Of a stretch of 15,054 nt of DNA, positions 6,640-14,944 are shown piece after piece. Both the position numbers and the translations under genes were made by a program. The DNA is from Halocafeteria seosinensis (taxonomy: Eukaryota; Sar; Bigyra; Bicosoecida), in NCBI GenBank assembly GCA_001687465.1, contig LVLI01000060.1, positions 1 through 15,054 of the forward strand. Reading direction: 5' to 3'. Below the pieces are notes generated by a model. The model ran no database searches, was not told where the DNA came from, and saw only the letters and a list, made by a program, of their open reading frames with translations. How positions within the stretch are numbered: position 1 is the first letter of the stretch; every line of letters begins with the position of its first letter.

Positions 6640-9600
6640 TTAAACATCGTCGTAAGGATCGGTATGATACCCGTAATGGTACAAGGAATCACGTGCATCC
6701 AATACACGAGCCAATTGTTGCGTAGCTACCTCCATATTAGCCGTTGCTGGCTCATCTTCCTTCTCCTCCTCCTCCTCGTTGGCGCTCTGGGAGGCCATGA
6801 ACTCGGTGATGGATCCTCGAACCTCATTTTCCTCTGTTTGAGATAGCACCAATTGAGATAAGAGAGGGAATTGACCCCGGGGAAAGAGCTCGCGGCTCCG
6901 ACGTCCCCGAGCCAATTCCTGGGCGTCGTACGGACCACTGTGGAACTTCATGGGCGAGCATTGCCACTCTGGAATGTACTCGGTTACAGGACGGACGTTG
7001 GACCAGTCCTCTGCGCAATCATGCAGAAGCTCCTCGGGCACAAACACTCCTATGCGAAGCGCACATTCAACGGCTATACGGAAGGAGCTCATCCCTAAAC
7101 CAGCACGCATATTGGAGACGAGTTTACGTGACGCTTCCTTCAAGCAGGCTTGTTGTTTCACGTCGTAGTAGAATGCTGCACAATCTTGATATGACTTCTC
7201 TGGTAGATAAGATGCTATACACTCAAAATCCTTTGAATACATCAAAAACTTTTCAAAGAAAATGAGCTTTTCGACATCTCTCCATAGAGGCGTACCTCTG
7301 GCTCCTCTCGAAGTGTACAATCCATCCATTGAGATAGCACTATTTCTGTTGATATGGTACGTGGCTGAAAGCTCCTCACAGGTGAATAGTGGTCCTGCTT
7401 CATACTTCGCATCACCATGTTGCTGCTCGCCCTTTCCTGTTTGATAGCTCAGGTCCCCCTCGGCAAATTTCCGCAGGATCTCCCTAGGAGCCGATGTCGG
7501 CTTCAGATCATTGTCACTGGGTGATCGGGCCCTCCTTACCAAAGGTACGCTTCGACCGAGTGCTAACACGTCATGCTCCATATGAGGTATTATCGCCGTG
7601 CCGTTTAATGCCTCAGTTTCACGAGAGGCCAAAGTACTTAAAGCAAAACTCCAATCACTGTCTGAATATGAACGCATTATCCCAGCATTCCAGAATCGGG
7701 AAGAAGACCCTTGCGCCGTAGCCGATGTTGGGCTTTGAGATGGACTACCCAGTGGACTCATACCAGGATTTGAGTTGTCAAGATCGGCTGGCCAGAGCCG
7801 TTCCATAAATTTACGTGTCGGTTTTTCCCAGCTAGTGCTCATGGCACAAGGCGTCCCTGTCGAACACCCCATTAAACGATCTATGGATAAATGGCTCTCG
7901 GAAGACCTGGTATTCGCTTCCAGAAAAGGAAATATGGACCCCAATCGGCTACATTGACGAGCCCTATAACGCATCCTTGCCCTGTTTCTCGAGTGATGAT
8001 CATAACCTACGCATTCTTCATCCAAGTCAATTCGGTTTCTTCCACTTTCCTCCCCTGAGTCCATTAACGCAGTGCCCTGATAAGTTAGCATCAAACGCAA
8101 GTCAGAAGCATCTTGAGGAAACCTTGCTGACGATCCTTCAACAGAGATGTTATGCTCGTATGTGTTCCCGTGATATAGAGACTGAAGGCTATCCATATCT
8201 ACTGACAATTCTTCTACTTCTGTGGGCGGATTTGATTGATTCGAAGAGTCCCGCCCTAGCGACTTTTTCTGCCGTTTAGAAGAGGCGGCGATGGCCTGCG
8301 ACGCCATCGCAGAAGCAGTTCTCGTCGGACGCTGATTTCCATCCGAAATACTCCTAGACAAGAATGGTATTTCGGAAAACGATGCATCACCGGTCCTTAG
8401 CATAAAACTAGCCCCATCTCCACCGCTATCCACATCCTTCCCGTCTAGCATATCGATCGCCCTTTCTATAGACTCTTGTGCGGGCCGTCGACGTTGCTGA
8501 CATTGCAAGTACGAGCGGCGGGNAACCTTTTGTGCGCAGGTAGCCGCTATGTGATATGTTTTCCTGCGCTCATATCGTGCTTGTAGCACGCGCTTAACTC
8601 CGGCCCGGTTCATTAACGAGACTCTTGACACAGTCGAGTTACTCAGTACGTCTCTAAGGCGGAAGCTGGACATCTTCTGCGAAAATCCATGCATGTTGCA
8701 GTGCCAATCAGCGAGATACGCTTCGCAAAAAACTGGAACATTGTAGTGTTTGAGTCTCTTGTCCATAGCAGCCAGCTCCTTCGGAAGCTTTACAAGCATA
8801 CTGCCAACAAGTGCATTAGCCAAGAGATCATGTGACGAGGTTGCGCCCGTCTGCCAATCCTTCTTCTTCTCCCTGCAGTTACCCAGCATAACGACTCCTA
8901 AACTATATCGATAAGAAGGCAAAATGTGCTGTAAATCAGCTCGCGCAAAGATACTCGCTAATACAGATCTTGCCTTGGACTCCTGAGTCACGGCTGCCCA
9001 GCGAGTGCCAAAATCAACCGGCGGAAACTCAGAGCACTCAAAGTTCTTCCACGCACTGCCTCTCAAATAAGATAATACATCAGCCTTTCGAGGAGTCGAA
9101 CTTGATTGAATAAAGGGTTTATACCGTTCCAAAATCCTCCCTTTAGCTGAGAGTAGCCAAGAAAGCGAACTCTTGCATTTCCCTCTGCTTGCGCTAACTT
9201 GTTGTTTGCGTAGGGCTTTGCTCTTTCTGATCCCTTCGAATGCATTCAATACAGAACTAAGGCGGACCGAGTCATACATGACATCAGCTACATCTTTCTC
9301 TACTTCTTGTTGTTCCTCGTCCTCAATTCCTGTCGTATGCTCATTTGACGCGGTGAAGACAGCGTTCTCCTCTCTCTCCATCGTCTCGAGTTCAGAAGTT
9401 TCTGCTGGAGACGATTCCAAGCGCTGCTGCGTATTTAACAATGAAGTATCCACTTCAGAACTCTGAATTTTGCGGTCATCCTCTTTTTCTTCTTCTTCTT
9501 CAACGTAAGCGTTGACCGAAACGTTGTGTTCTGTGCGACATGGGCCAGTGGCGTCCGGAAGCTCCTCTTCATCCTTAACTTCGGTATCTTCATTCTGAGT

Positions 9601-12600
9601 ATCCGAGAAAGTAGGCGACTCATCTTCCAGAGTACGCTGTCGCTTCTTCTTCTTCTTCTTTGAGACAGCATCCGATAGGGCCGTTTTAGAAACCTTCCTG
9701 GCCTTGCCCTGTGGCAGCATTCGGGGCCGCTTCCGAGGGAGATGCACATCATCCTTCTCATCTCCCTCCGATGTGTCATCTTGACCCCGCTCTGGTGGTG
9801 GAAACTCGCTCTTGCTTCGCTCAGAGTACTTTCCATATTGTTTGTTATCCTTACCACGATGAAATGAAGTTTCACTCTCCTGGTCACCTTCCCGAGCTGG
9901 CTTTTGATTCATGTTTCTATATTCTTTTTTCAAAGGAATCATCAGCCCAATCCCACCCGAAGAATGTTCGCTTTGATCCTTCTCTGGCCTCCGTTCGACA
10001 ACCTGTTTACGACTATTGGCTTCAGAATACCCTTTTTTCAAAGGTATAAACGGCATAGCAGGGGCACTCCCATCTTGGTTATCGCTGGCAATACGTGACT
10101 TCTTAGTCGGGCGCTCAAGCGACGGCGTGTGCGCATTGTCCTCTCCTGTATACTCTTTTCTTACCGAGCCATGCGCTCTGCGGCGAGAACCTGCCTCCTG
10201 CTGATTCTCGGAGAACTCTCTTTTGAGTGGAACGAACGAAGCCGGGGTCTTCACATCCGTAGAATGACCACCCTTATACGTTTCATCTCCCGATCGACCT
10301 TCGCTGACTCGTTCTTCAAAGGCAGCCGGGCCGGTAGAGCGGTCACCAGGTTCTCCGATTTGTCCCTCAGTTTTCTGCGGGAAATAATTTACCCTAACTT
10401 CAGTTAGACTGGCTTTGCTGCTTGCAGATCTATTCCCATCACAGGCATTTGTCGGCTCCAACCTTTCGTATGGACGATATTGCTCTTCGTCTCTGGACCG
10501 CGACTCTTCCCTTGAGCAATCTCTTCTATCCTGGTGGTTCGTTTCCTTGGAATCTTGAGCCGTCTGTCGCGAGCGCTCAGTGCGTTGCCGGCTCTCAAGA
10601 GAACGACGTGTGTCTGTTTTGTGCGTATGACGGCGAGGCGACACATATCTGGAACCGTCATCCATCGCTTCGTCGGAACCCATCTTCCGTCGAGAATGTG
10701 CATGGTCAAACCGGGTCGTATCAGTTACCTTACTCTCGTCATTTCCAATTTCCTCAGCGGTGGCCCTTCTTTCACGAGTGCTTTTCCGAAAAACTTCAAT
10801 ATTTGGTCCTTGCTCGACGTAAGACTTTGATACGGAACTAACACTCTCTTGAGAGTGCTCTAGTGGTATGGCCCTTTGAAGGTGTTCGCTTTCGTTGAAG
10901 GACCGCCTTGAAGGGGACTTCCTTTCCCTACTACGACTATAATCGCGAGAATGATCAAGCTCCCGTGATCGTTGATGCCTTTCGTCATTTTCGTTACGCC
11001 CAGATCGTTCACGCACCTGGGACTGGCGCATCCTTTCTTCGCCTTCGCTCGCTGTTGTCCTTTCCTCTCGTTTACCACCACGAGAGTGATCACGATGCCG
11101 TGATAGTCGAGCACGATAATCATCCCCTCTTGAGGAGCGGTCCCTATTTCTTGAGGAACTTGGCGACCGTCTCCTTTCAACGCTTCGAGTTTTCTCCCGA
11201 GAACGTCGGTGGTCCGAGGACCTTCGACTACCTTCATGATCATTTCTCATTGATTGGTTTCTCTCTCTCGAAGACACAGAGGAACTGGGCGTTGTATTGG
11301 ACCGTAGGCCGGTTGAGGTATCACTGGTACCCGCAGGTCCCGGTAAACCACCAAGAGATGTGTAAAGAACCCTACCTCGGTCTATAACACGCGCACCGTT
11401 GGGGAGATAAGAATAATCCTTAGTAGTGCTTCCAGTAGACACTGATCGGTGCGAGGTCCCCTCCAGCTTAGAGGAGCGATACGAGCCGTCAGGCATTTTC
11501 TCAAACTTGTAGAGCTCCCTGGACGCAGGGGTGGAATTTAGAGAGGTACTGTGATGCGGAACTTCCTCCGCCTGTGCAACACTCGATTGCTGTTGTGAAT
11601 GTACTGAGCTGCTTTCTCTCGATGTACTGGACATGCTTGCAACATATTCGACGCGCTTGATGAACGCTCCATAGGAAACGCCAGTGTCCCGAGGAGTGGA
11701 AGTGCTTTCCGTCGCTTGCGGTATCCATGTTCCATTGGAGCTAGCACTGCGCCGTTCCGGAGAGGAACAACGCACAGACGAGACCCTCCGCTCAGGACTG
11801 TTACGTCGTTCTGACAAACCTCTCTCAGCTCTCGCTCGTCTGTGAGATGAAGCTCTCTCATCTCGTCGTGTCAAGCCTTCTTCCCTCCTTCCACCGATAG
11901 ACCGTTCTCTTCCATCATTTCTGTCTCGCTGGTGTCTTTCAGTAACAGGGCCGTCATATTGTACACGTTCACGACCATCTCTATCACTGCGGCGTTCAGC
12001 GTCCTTCGGTAATCGACTTCGAACTCGTTCCCAAGACCCTTTTTCTTCCCCCTGTCGATAGATAGCAGACGTAGATTGCGCATTCAGAGAACGATATCCT
12101 CGATCATTTCCATCTCTACGCCTTGAATCATTAGACATTGAGCCACTTCTTCTGGCTGGTAATCCTGAGTCACGGTCGTTTCCATTGGTAGGGGGGTCCT
12201 CTCGTCCACGTCGCTGTTTGTCCGGACTTCCGCTTCTACCCCTTCGATCCCGAACGGACAGTGGGTCGTCGGGTCTGCGCCGCTGTCGCGTCGGACTTTG
12301 ACCTCTCGCCGTTCCGTCTCGCAATGAAGACGCTTCACGTCTCCCAAAGCGATTGGTTCTTTCGTCGGACGGGGAATCGTGACGTCTGCGGTGCTGTCCT
12401 TTAGGGCTTCGACTTCTACTTCTTGCCGTTCTCCGACCCGATGCGTCTTCCCGTAGAGGAACTCCTCCCTCATCCCTCCCACGTTTATTAGTAGGAGAGC
12501 TACCCCGTCTGCGACGGTCTCCTTCCGATATCCCGCCCCTTGTTGCAGTCCTGCTCAATTCTTCAACCCTGCCGTCTCGATTGGCAGGAAAATCATCCCG

Positions 12601-13755
12601 TCTGCGGCGCTCTCCTCCCGGACTTTCGTCCCTTGTTGCAGTCCTGCTCGACTCTTCAACCCTGCCGCGTCGATCGGCGGAAGAATCATCCAGTCTGCGG
12701 TATTCTATTTTAGGACTTTGAGCGCTTGAGGCTATCCTGTTCGAGAACTCCTCTCTCCCGTTTCGGTTGCAAGCGGAGTCTTTCCGCCCGCGACTTTCTC
12801 CCCTAGGACTCCGATCTATTGCCCCCCTCCTGCTCGAGTCCCCATCTTTCTCATTTCGATTGGTTAGGAAGTCATCTCGTCTGCGGGGTTCTCCCTTTGG
12901 ACCCCAATCTCTTGCCCCTCTCCTGCTCGAATCTTCATCCCTCCCATCTCGATCAGCACCATATTCATCCCCTCTGCCTCGTTCTCTTTTCGGGCTCCGA
13001 CTCCTTGGAATTATCCTTCTAGATATCCCTTCCTGTACCGGAGGAGCTTCTCCTTCGTTTCTCCTATTGCGAACAGCCGAAACCTCATTCCCTCTACGTC
13101 TTGCACCATCAGGACTGCGAGTTCTTGTTGATCGCTCCTCTCTCGGGGAAGAAACTTCTCCCTCATCCCATCCGTTTCGATCGACTGGAGAGTCAATCCG
13201 TCTGCGGCGCTCCCCTCTTGGGCTTCGACTCCTCGTCGGTATCCTTCTAGATCCCTCTTCTCGTGGGGGAGAAACCTCGCCTTCATCCCGCTCATTTCGG
13301 TTGACCGGGGAGCATTCCCGCCTGCGGCGCTGGCTTTTCGGACTTCGACTGCTTCCCGTTACTCGCCCATATCCCTTCCTACTAGAGCTGTAAAGACTTC
13401 CTCGATATTGCGAACCAACAGCGGGTCGCTCTGCCCCCAACTTCTTGTCGTTAGACTGGCCCCATCGACTTCGATAGTCCGGAATTGCAGCTTCCTCTTC
13501 CTCCACTGCTTCTCCTTCTTCCCTCTCATCGTCGTCACCGTGTGCAGGATCCATTGTAAAAGTTCCTGAGGGTCCTCCCTTGGGCGCTCTGTCTCCATGA
13601 GAGCTCTGAGAGGGGTTAAATGAGCTAGTGTGGGTGCTGTTGGCTGGGCAAGAATTGAAGTCAGGTCGTCCAGAAGAAGCCACAGAGGCATTTATGGAGT
13701 CCAAATCCCGGGCACTATCCTTCGAAGGACCCCATTTCGACTTGTTCGCCTTCAT
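6640..13755 (-). CDS. NCoR/PWR-like SANT-domain co-repressor with SR-rich N-terminus
   Basis: 2371 residues from the ATG at 13755-13753 (a TTG 20 codons earlier is not a likely start), one exon. Residues about 136-530: tandem Arg/Ser/Pro repeats with many RSP sites, as in SR-type nuclear proteins. Residues about 550-1450: Ser/Arg/Glu-rich disorder, three PLK-type motifs (1175, 1237, 1273), and basic tracts (PRKRPR; six Lys then RQR, residues about 1366-1373) that should act as nuclear signals, then acidic tracts. Residues about 1530-1760: a more globular, unidentified region. Residues 2158-2201: SANT domain (W-R-D-V-E-K ... F-E-K-F ... S-K-D-F ... I-A-S-Y-L ... C-A-A-F-Y-Y-D-V-K) aligning ungapped with SANT1 of NCoR/SMRT and resembling plant POWERDRESS, which recruit class I histone deacetylases. 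The C-terminus is acidic then Tyr/Asp-rich. Codon 1745 contains an N (8523). Function in HDAC-linked repression is inferred from the domain. Confidence 0.85.
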   Translation of the reverse strand: MKANKSKWGPSKDSARDLDSINASVASSGRPDFNSCPANSTHTSSFNPSQSSHGDRAPKGGPSGTFTMDPAHGDDDEREEGEAVEEEEAAIPDYRSRWGQSNDKKLGAERPAVGSQYRGSLYSSSRKGYGRVTGSSRSPKSQRRRRECSPVNRNERDEGEVSPPREEGSRRIPTRSRSPRGERRRRIDSPVDRNGWDEGEVSSPREERSTRTRSPDGARRRGNEVSAVRNRRNEGEAPPVQEGISRRIIPRSRSPKRERGRGDEYGADRDGRDEDSSRRGARDWGPKGEPRRRDDFLTNRNEKDGDSSRRGAIDRSPRGESRGRKDSACNRNGREEFSNRIASSAQSPKIEYRRLDDSSADRRGRVEESSRTATRDESPGGERRRRDDFPANRDGRVEELSRTATRGGISEGDRRRRGSSPTNKRGRDEGGVPLREDASGRRTARSRSRSPKGQHRRRHDSPSDERTNRFGRREASSLRDGTARGQSPTRQRRRPDDPLSVRDRRGRSGSPDKQRRGREDPPTNGNDRDSGLPARRSGSMSNDSRRRDGNDRGYRSLNAQSTSAIYRQGEEKGSWERVRSRLPKDAERRSDRDGRERVQYDGPVTERHQRDRNDGRERSIGGRREEGLTRRDERASSHRRARAERGLSERRNSPERRVSSVRCSSPERRSASSNGTWIPQATESTSTPRDTGVSYGAFIKRVEYVASMSSTSRESSSVHSQQQSSVAQAEEVPHHSTSLNSTPASRELYKFEKMPDGSYRSSKLEGTSHRSVSTGSTTKDYSYLPNGARVIDRGRVLYTSLGGLPGPAGTSDTSTGLRSNTTPSSSVSSRERNQSMRNDHEGSRRSSDHRRSREKTRSVERRRSPSSSRNRDRSSRGDDYRARLSRHRDHSRGGKREERTTASEGEERMRQSQVRERSGRNENDERHQRSRELDHSRDYSRSRERKSPSRRSFNESEHLQRAIPLEHSQESVSSVSKSYVEQGPNIEVFRKSTRERRATAEEIGNDESKVTDTTRFDHAHSRRKMGSDEAMDDGSRYVSPRRHTHKTDTRRSLESRQRTERSRQTAQDSKETNHQDRRDCSREESRSRDEEQYRPYERLEPTNACDGNRSASSKASLTEVRVNYFPQKTEGQIGEPGDRSTGPAAFEERVSEGRSGDETYKGGHSTDVKTPASFVPLKREFSENQQEAGSRRRAHGSVRKEYTGEDNAHTPSLERPTKKSRIASDNQDGSAPAMPFIPLKKGYSEANSRKQVVERRPEKDQSEHSSGGIGLMIPLKKEYRNMNQKPAREGDQESETSFHRGKDNKQYGKYSERSKSEFPPPERGQDDTSEGDEKDDVHLPRKRPRMLPQGKARKVSKTALSDAVSKKKKKKRQRTLEDESPTFSDTQNEDTEVKDEEELPDATGPCRTEHNVSVNAYVEEEEEKEDDRKIQSSEVDTSLLNTQQRLESSPAETSELETMEREENAVFTASNEHTTGIEDEEQQEVEKDVADVMYDSVRLSSVLNAFEGIRKSKALRKQQVSASRGKCKSSLSWLLSAKGRILERYKPFIQSSSTPRKADVLSYLRGSAWKNFECSEFPPVDFGTRWAAVTQESKARSVLASIFARADLQHILPSYRYSLGVVMLGNCREKKKDWQTGATSSHDLLANALVGSMLVKLPKELAAMDKRLKHYNVPVFCEAYLADWHCNMHGFSQKMSSFRLRDVLSNSTVSRVSLMNRAGVKRVLQARYERRKTYHIAATCAQKVXRRSYLQCQQRRRPAQESIERAIDMLDGKDVDSGGDGASFMLRTGDASFSEIPFLSRSISDGNQRPTRTASAMASQAIAASSKRQKKSLGRDSSNQSNPPTEVEELSVDMDSLQSLYHGNTYEHNISVEGSSARFPQDASDLRLMLTYQGTALMDSGEESGRNRIDLDEECVGYDHHSRNRARMRYRARQCSRLGSIFPFLEANTRSSESHLSIDRLMGCSTGTPCAMSTSWEKPTRKFMERLWPADLDNSNPGMSPLGSPSQSPTSATAQGSSSRFWNAGIMRSYSDSDWSFALSTLASRETEALNGTAIIPHMEHDVLALGRSVPLVRRARSPSDNDLKPTSAPREILRKFAEGDLSYQTGKGEQQHGDAKYEAGPLFTCEELSATYHINRNSAISMDGLYTSRGARGTPLWRDVEKLIFFEKFLMYSKDFECIASYLPEKSYQDCAAFYYDVKQQACLKEASRKLVSNMRAGLGMSSFRIAVECALRIGVFVPEELLHDCAEDWSNVRPVTEYIPEWQCSPMKFHSGPYDAQELARGRRSRELFPRGQFPLLSQLVLSQTEENEVRGSITEFMASQSANEEEEEKEDEPATANMEVATQQLARVLDARDSLYHYGYHTDPYDDV
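7130..7290 (-). other. SANT domain of the large nuclear protein
   Basis: Encodes W2158 to about residue 2206. Aligned to SMRT SANT1 (DAD), K2175 falls at Lys449, Y2196 and Y2197 at Tyr470 and Tyr471, K2200 at Lys474, and Q2201 at Lys475. In SMRT these residues bind the inositol tetraphosphate that bridges to HDAC3. The helix-3 pattern C-x2-F-Y-Y-x2-K is typical of co-repressor SANTs, not of DNA-binding Myb repeats. The downstream 40 residues (R-I-A-V-E-C-A-L-R-I-G-V-F-V-P-E-E-L) look helical. Confidence 0.8.
9643..9660 (-). repeat. (CTT)6 microsatellite encoding a Lys6 nuclear-signal tract
   Basis: Six perfect trinucleotide units read as AAG x6 on the coding strand and give the K6-R-Q-R tract. 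Two similar in-frame runs, near 9489-9500 (Glu tract) and 6763-6777 (Glu tract), lie in the same gene, so its charged stretches are prone to length change. Confidence 0.85.
12170..13347 (-). repeat. SR-domain tandem repeats, 31- and about 40-residue units
   Basis: About twelve units with consensus (R/Q)SP-x-G-E-x-RRR-D-D-x3-N-R-N-G-R-D-E-G. Five consecutive units (12535-12999) are exactly 31 residues (93 bp) each; flanking units are 36-41 residues because of an extra P-R-E-E-x-S-R-R-I-P-T-R-S type segment, and the last ones are shortened. Such RSP sites are typical substrates of SRPK/CLK-like kinases. The fixed length suggests growth by unequal exchange. Confidence 0.85.
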
Positions 13756-14235
13756 GTTGCGCTGTAGATTTCCCGTAAACACCACTAATGCGTCGTCTCG
13801 TTCGCGGCACGACAACGTTCTCCACCCATTGCAGCTCGATTTAGGTCCTTCTCAGCATCACTGTTCCCTTTTTATCCCATACATAACGTGCATTATAGTC
13901 TAATCTACAATGGTGAAACGTAACACGTGCATGCATAAACTTTCTGTACTAATAATTTCTTTATAAACTGTGTTAACTCTGTGCTGGAGGAGACCGAACA
14001 ATCAAATGCTTCAGAGAACCAGCCGGGGGCACCGATTTTTTAACCTGGGTTGACACCCCGGCCGGGCTTCAAGCCCGGATCCCCGGCCCGGGCTCCCTTC
14101 CCGGGAGACCTGCTGCAGCTACAGCTAGTTTCATCACTTGTATTTCATCACTTGTATAGGGTAATGTTCCCTAGGATATCTTATTCATAAAATAAGGAAT
14201 GGAAGGAAGAATGTCGCGACAAAGTTTTAGTATTC
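13756..14235. other. Upstream region of the SANT gene with GC-rich palindrome cluster
   Basis: No gene seen. Bases 13756-13960 would hold the promoter and 5' UTR of the - strand gene; I see no firm core element. At 14042-14106 lies a strongly GC-rich block with AACC/GGTT arms (14042-14051), CCGGGCTTCAAGCCCGG (14062-14078, palindrome about a central C), GCCCGGGC (14086-14093) and TCCCGGGA (14099-14106). It contrasts sharply with the AT-richer flanks. Confidence 0.6.
14129..14156. repeat. Perfect 14-bp tandem duplication
   Basis: TTTCATCACTTGTA occurs twice in a row (14129-14142 and 14143-14156), immediately after the GC-rich palindrome block. It may be a replication slip or a target-site-like duplication at the edge of an inserted element. 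Confidence 0.9.
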
Positions 14236-14559
14236 ATGAGGCACCGTCCTTGGTGTATGCCAGACGGAATTGGCCGGCGGAGTGCGCGAATGGAGGGTTG
14301 GATCTCTGTTACATACGAAATATTTGGTTTTGAAGGGGAACCTATGCCGATGAAAGTAAAGCGACTGCATAGAAGGTGGATGACACGTCGACCAGGTTGG
14401 GAAGTGCCCATGAGGAGTGGTGTACAAACTGAAGCACCGGGAGTCTGGAGGATCTATGTTAAAGTTAGAAATACAGGAACTATGTGGAACTACTATTGAA
14501 CTATTTGGAGCGATGATATGTGAAGGCGAGCAGAAGGATCCTCATTGTAAGTACGGATC

Positions 14560-14666
14560 TTTTGGAGATACAATGGAATGTAAGCTATCGATTCCTTAGG
14601 CAGGGAATACCGGGTGAGTCTCGCTCACCGAATCCGTAGCCTCTTCGTTATGAATATACCCTGGGG
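14560..14666 (+). repeat. 387-bp-period direct repeat, copy 1
   Basis: Shares with 14945-15054 the blocks GAATGT(A/G)AGCTA(T/A)CGATTCCT, GGGAA(T/A)A and (T/A)C(T/C)GTAGCCTCTTCGTTATG(A/G)ATAT(A/G)CC, in the same order. The last block is the best conserved. Confidence 0.75.
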
Positions 14667-14944
14667 TCGGTAGATAAATAAATCACGGAACCGATTGGGA
14701 ATGCACCGCTAAGCTCAGCAACTACAGTTCAGAATGACTCGATAGCCTGGAGGATCGGGAATTTGGAGAGAGTATTTGTGCGCACCCAGGGGGATGTCAA
14801 CGCTACTAAGTTAGTGTAACATACCCTGCGCACCAATTGGATCCAAGAAGAATCAAGCTTGGGAATATGCCCTGGAATTGGTATACTTCCATTTGATGTC
14901 TGACGATTATTCCTTGAAATTCTCAGATAGAAAAACAAGAGAGC

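Noticed and set aside
7130-7290. SANT domain as a DNA-binding Myb transcription factor
   Set aside because: Only one repeat is present, and the third helix (C-A-A-F-Y-Y-D-V-K) matches co-repressor SANTs and lacks the basic DNA-recognition pattern.
9435-12482. Other long - and + strand frames inside the SANT gene
   Set aside because: All are compositional shadows of the low-complexity Ser/Arg/Glu coding sequence; none has a recognisable domain or start context.
12767-13393. 208-codon forward frame opposite the SR array
   Set aside because: It is the antisense shadow of the Arg/Ser repeat (giving Leu/Ser/Pro-rich sequence), with no domain of its own.
13756-13815. Upstream TTG start for the large - strand gene
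   Set aside because: Nuclear genes very rarely start at TTG, and an ATG follows 20 codons later at 13755; the intervening residues show no special pattern.
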